From positions 1 through 64,000 of the forward strand of contig CANRHX010000004.1 of assembly GCA_947630545.1 (NCBI GenBank): a DNA stretch of 64,000 bases. The letters run 5' to 3'. The position numbers and the translations under genes were made by a program. Below the pieces are notes generated by a model. It made no database searches and had not been told where the DNA came from. It worked only from the letters and a program-made list of their open reading frames with translations. This stretch comes from an uncultured Clostridia bacterium. Its GTDB lineage: Bacteria; Bacillota; Clostridia; TANB77; CAG-508. Positions 61,708 through 64,000 of this stretch are shown one piece after another. Numbering within the stretch: the first letter of the stretch is position 1; each line of letters begins with the position of its first letter.

Positions 61708-61743
61708 ACACTTTTTATTATACAACATTTTCAATATTATGTC
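61708..61743 (-). promoter_or_regulatory. consensus promoter of cassette D
   Basis: TTGACA - 17 nt - TATAAT on minus strand. Confidence 0.8.
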
Positions 61744-61746
61744 AAT

Positions 61747-64000
61747 TTATGGTATTTCTTTTCCTAGACATACAGAATAAATATATGCCCTATCTACTTT
61801 TCTATTTAAGGAATTTTCTAATGCCATTTTATACAGTTCTAACTGTTTTTTATATTTATCAACTAATTCTTGTTCGTTCCCTTCTTCCACATAGTCTGTT
61901 TTATAATCGACCAAAACTAGTTCATCTTTTTGATTTATATAATATAAATCTATAATACCTTGCACAAGAACCTTATCTTCGCTATCACAATCTTGTATGT
62001 CATTTAAACTAATTTCAAGGTAAAATGGTTTTTCTTTATAGATTTTTTTTGCATTTTTCATTTCTTGCCATATTTCTGATTTAGTAAATTGCAATATTTT
62101 ATATTGATTTATAGCCTTTTTTTCTTTTTCATTTATAATATTTTTTTCATACATATTTTCTATCATAGATTGAATTTTTTCTTCATTATAGTCTACTTTA
62201 GGATCTAGTCTTTGCATGCACATATGTATTAAAGTTCCTTTTTGCGCACCAGTTAAAGCTGTTTCATTTTCCTGCTTTAAAAATTGAGGTTTTGCTAAAT
62301 TTACAGAACTGTTTAGCAAACTGTCACCTTCATCATTTTCCTGATATTTTCTTTTTATTTCACTTACAGAAGTCTTTGTCGGCGTTACTGTAGATAGCTT
62401 ATGTAGATATTCATATTCTATTTCATTTTTTATTTTTTGAAGTTTTTCTTTATCATGTGTTTTACTATTTAATATTTTTTCTATATCCATAGTATTATCT
62501 GTTTGAGTATTTTCATCTTTTATAATTTCGGCTTTTTCAATAATTTTTATGTTTGCTAAACTTTTGAATTCTTCTTCTTCATAGCAGTTGCATAGTAAAA
62601 TCCAATCTAAATATGATTTGCATTTTTTTAATAAAATAGGATCTATCTTGTTATTTTGTTTGTCATAAATCTTTGATTTTTTATTAAGTTCTAAATATTC
62701 TTTTTCATAATCTTTACAAATACCTGTAATTATTAATTTTTCTTTAGCTCTAGTTAATGCAACATATAAAACTCTCATTTCCTCTGATATATTTTCAATT
62801 TCTAGTTTGTTTTTTATTGCAATTTTTGCATTTGTATTATATTCAATTTGAATATTATGGTTTATGTATTTCATTCCTATTCCAATTTCATCATGTAATA
62901 AAATTTTATCTCTCTTTAAACTTTGCGTATTGAATTGTTTTCCTACATTTGATACAAAAACTACTGGAAACTCTAGTCCTTTACTTTTATGTATACTCAT
63001 AATTCTAATAACGTCGTCATTTTCACCTATTAATTTTGCAGAACCTAAATCTCCACTTCCAAGCTTTAGTCTATCTATGAAATTTATAAAATTATATAAT
63101 CCTTTAAAACTTGCTGTTTCATACTGTTTTGCTCTTTCAAACAATGCCTTTAAATTTGCTTGTCTTAAAATACCATTTGGCATTAAACCTACATAATTGT
63201 AATACCCTGTGTCTGAATATATTTTCCAAATTAATTCATCTAAAGCTAAATATTCTTGCTCTTTTCTCCACATTTTTAAGTTGTTCAAAAATTTTTGTAT
63301 TTTCTGTTTTAATTCATCATCTACATTTATTTGCGCTTTCATTAAACATGTATAAAAATTGTCATATTTATCATTTAATCTTATTTTTACTAAGTCATCA
63401 TCTGAAAACTTTCCTATATTTGACCTCATTACTGTGACCAATGGAATATCTTGCATTGGATTGTCTATTATTTTTAATAATGATATTATTGTCTGAATTT
63501 CTATTGAGTCTAAATATTCTTGTGATGTATCAGAAAATACAGGCATTCCGGCATTTATTATTTCTTGTTCGAATATATTAGCTTTATTTTTCGTACTTCT
63601 TAATAGAATTGCTATATCACTATATTTTATATTTCTAAAGGTTTGCTTTTTTCTATCATATACTTGAAATTTGCTATCTATTAACTCTTTTATTTTCTTT
63701 GCAACAAGTTTTGCCTCTAATTCAATGTCTTCATATCGTTCATTTTCGTCCCTTTGTTGCTCTCCGTCTTCATTTTCATCATCTTCTTCATCATCTTCAT
63801 AATATTCATTTTTTTCTATTTCTTCTTTTAAGTTTATTAACATAATTTCGGTATCTAAATTTTGATTTATTTCTTTGTAATCTTCTGCACCTAGATTCAA
63901 GTATTCGTCTTTTGTATAGTCTACATCTCCCAATTTTTTGCTCATTATATTTTGAAAAATTAAGTTGGTAAAGTCTAATACATTTTTTCTACTTCTGAAG
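61747..64000 (-). CDS. addA: ATP-dependent helicase/nuclease AddA, C-terminal part (truncated by window end)
   Basis: Frame stays open beyond the listed ORF start (FRSRKNVLDFTNLIFQNIMSKKLGD); IMSIHKSKGLEFPVVFV; VDYKTDYV nuclease motif. Confidence 0.95.
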   Translation of the reverse strand, partial: FRSRKNVLDFTNLIFQNIMSKKLGDVDYTKDEYLNLGAEDYKEINQNLDTEIMLINLKEEIEKNEYYEDDEEDDENEDGEQQRDENERYEDIELEAKLVAKKIKELIDSKFQVYDRKKQTFRNIKYSDIAILLRSTKNKANIFEQEIINAGMPVFSDTSQEYLDSIEIQTIISLLKIIDNPMQDIPLVTVMRSNIGKFSDDDLVKIRLNDKYDNFYTCLMKAQINVDDELKQKIQKFLNNLKMWRKEQEYLALDELIWKIYSDTGYYNYVGLMPNGILRQANLKALFERAKQYETASFKGLYNFINFIDRLKLGSGDLGSAKLIGENDDVIRIMSIHKSKGLEFPVVFVSNVGKQFNTQSLKRDKILLHDEIGIGMKYINHNIQIEYNTNAKIAIKNKLEIENISEEMRVLYVALTRAKEKLIITGICKDYEKEYLELNKKSKIYDKQNNKIDPILLKKCKSYLDWILLCNCYEEEEFKSLANIKIIEKAEIIKDENTQTDNTMDIEKILNSKTHDKEKLQKIKNEIEYEYLHKLSTVTPTKTSVSEIKRKYQENDEGDSLLNSSVNLAKPQFLKQENETALTGAQKGTLIHMCMQRLDPKVDYNEEKIQSMIENMYEKNIINEKEKKAINQYKILQFTKSEIWQEMKNAKKIYKEKPFYLEISLNDIQDCDSEDKVLVQGIIDLYYINQKDELVLVDYKTDYVEEGNEQELVDKYKKQLELYKMALENSLNRKVDRAYIYSVCLGKEIP

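Overview
Low-GC, spore-former-type Clostridia/Firmicutes chromosome segment, mostly transcribed from the minus strand. The backbone carries pyk, pgi, glmM, argS, galE, uppP, dpaA, murD, murT-gatD, a trimeric-type [FeFe] hydrogenase (NuoE-like, NuoF-like and HydA), uvrA, rqcH and addA (cut by the window end), plus sporulation genes cotJABC, spoIIP and ylbJ. A ~25 kb capsule/exopolysaccharide locus (about 13.4-36.2 kb) includes Wzz/CpsD/CpsB, a priming sugar transferase, flippase, polymerase, glycosyltransferases, a GDP-heptose-type pathway (gmhA, a fused hddC-gmhB, hddA) and a class D-like sortase with an MPNTG substrate. The most interesting signals are: (1) a type III toxin-antitoxin locus at 1.35-2.16 kb, with a ToxN/AbiQ-like RNase downstream of a promoter, tandem repeats and a hairpin; (2) a separate repeat-containing small RNA candidate at 11.06-11.23 kb with similar architecture but no toxin; (3) four isolated single-gene transcription units with about 40-47% GC coding sequence in sampled lines, in AT-rich surroundings, each with a consensus promoter, good RBS and hairpin terminator, and no recognisable homology; (4) an interspersed 29-bp repeat family (GTGTCAttGGTTCCGGGTTTGattGACAC) at nine intergenic sites, as long hairpins just after stop codons or as 34-bp-period direct arrays between divergent genes; (5) a (TA)14 tract inside a capsule acyltransferase that looks like a phase-variable switch; (6) a poly-asparagine microprotein missed by the ORF track. 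Several frameshifts (spoIIP, ylbJ, murD) need read-level checking, because murD is normally essential.
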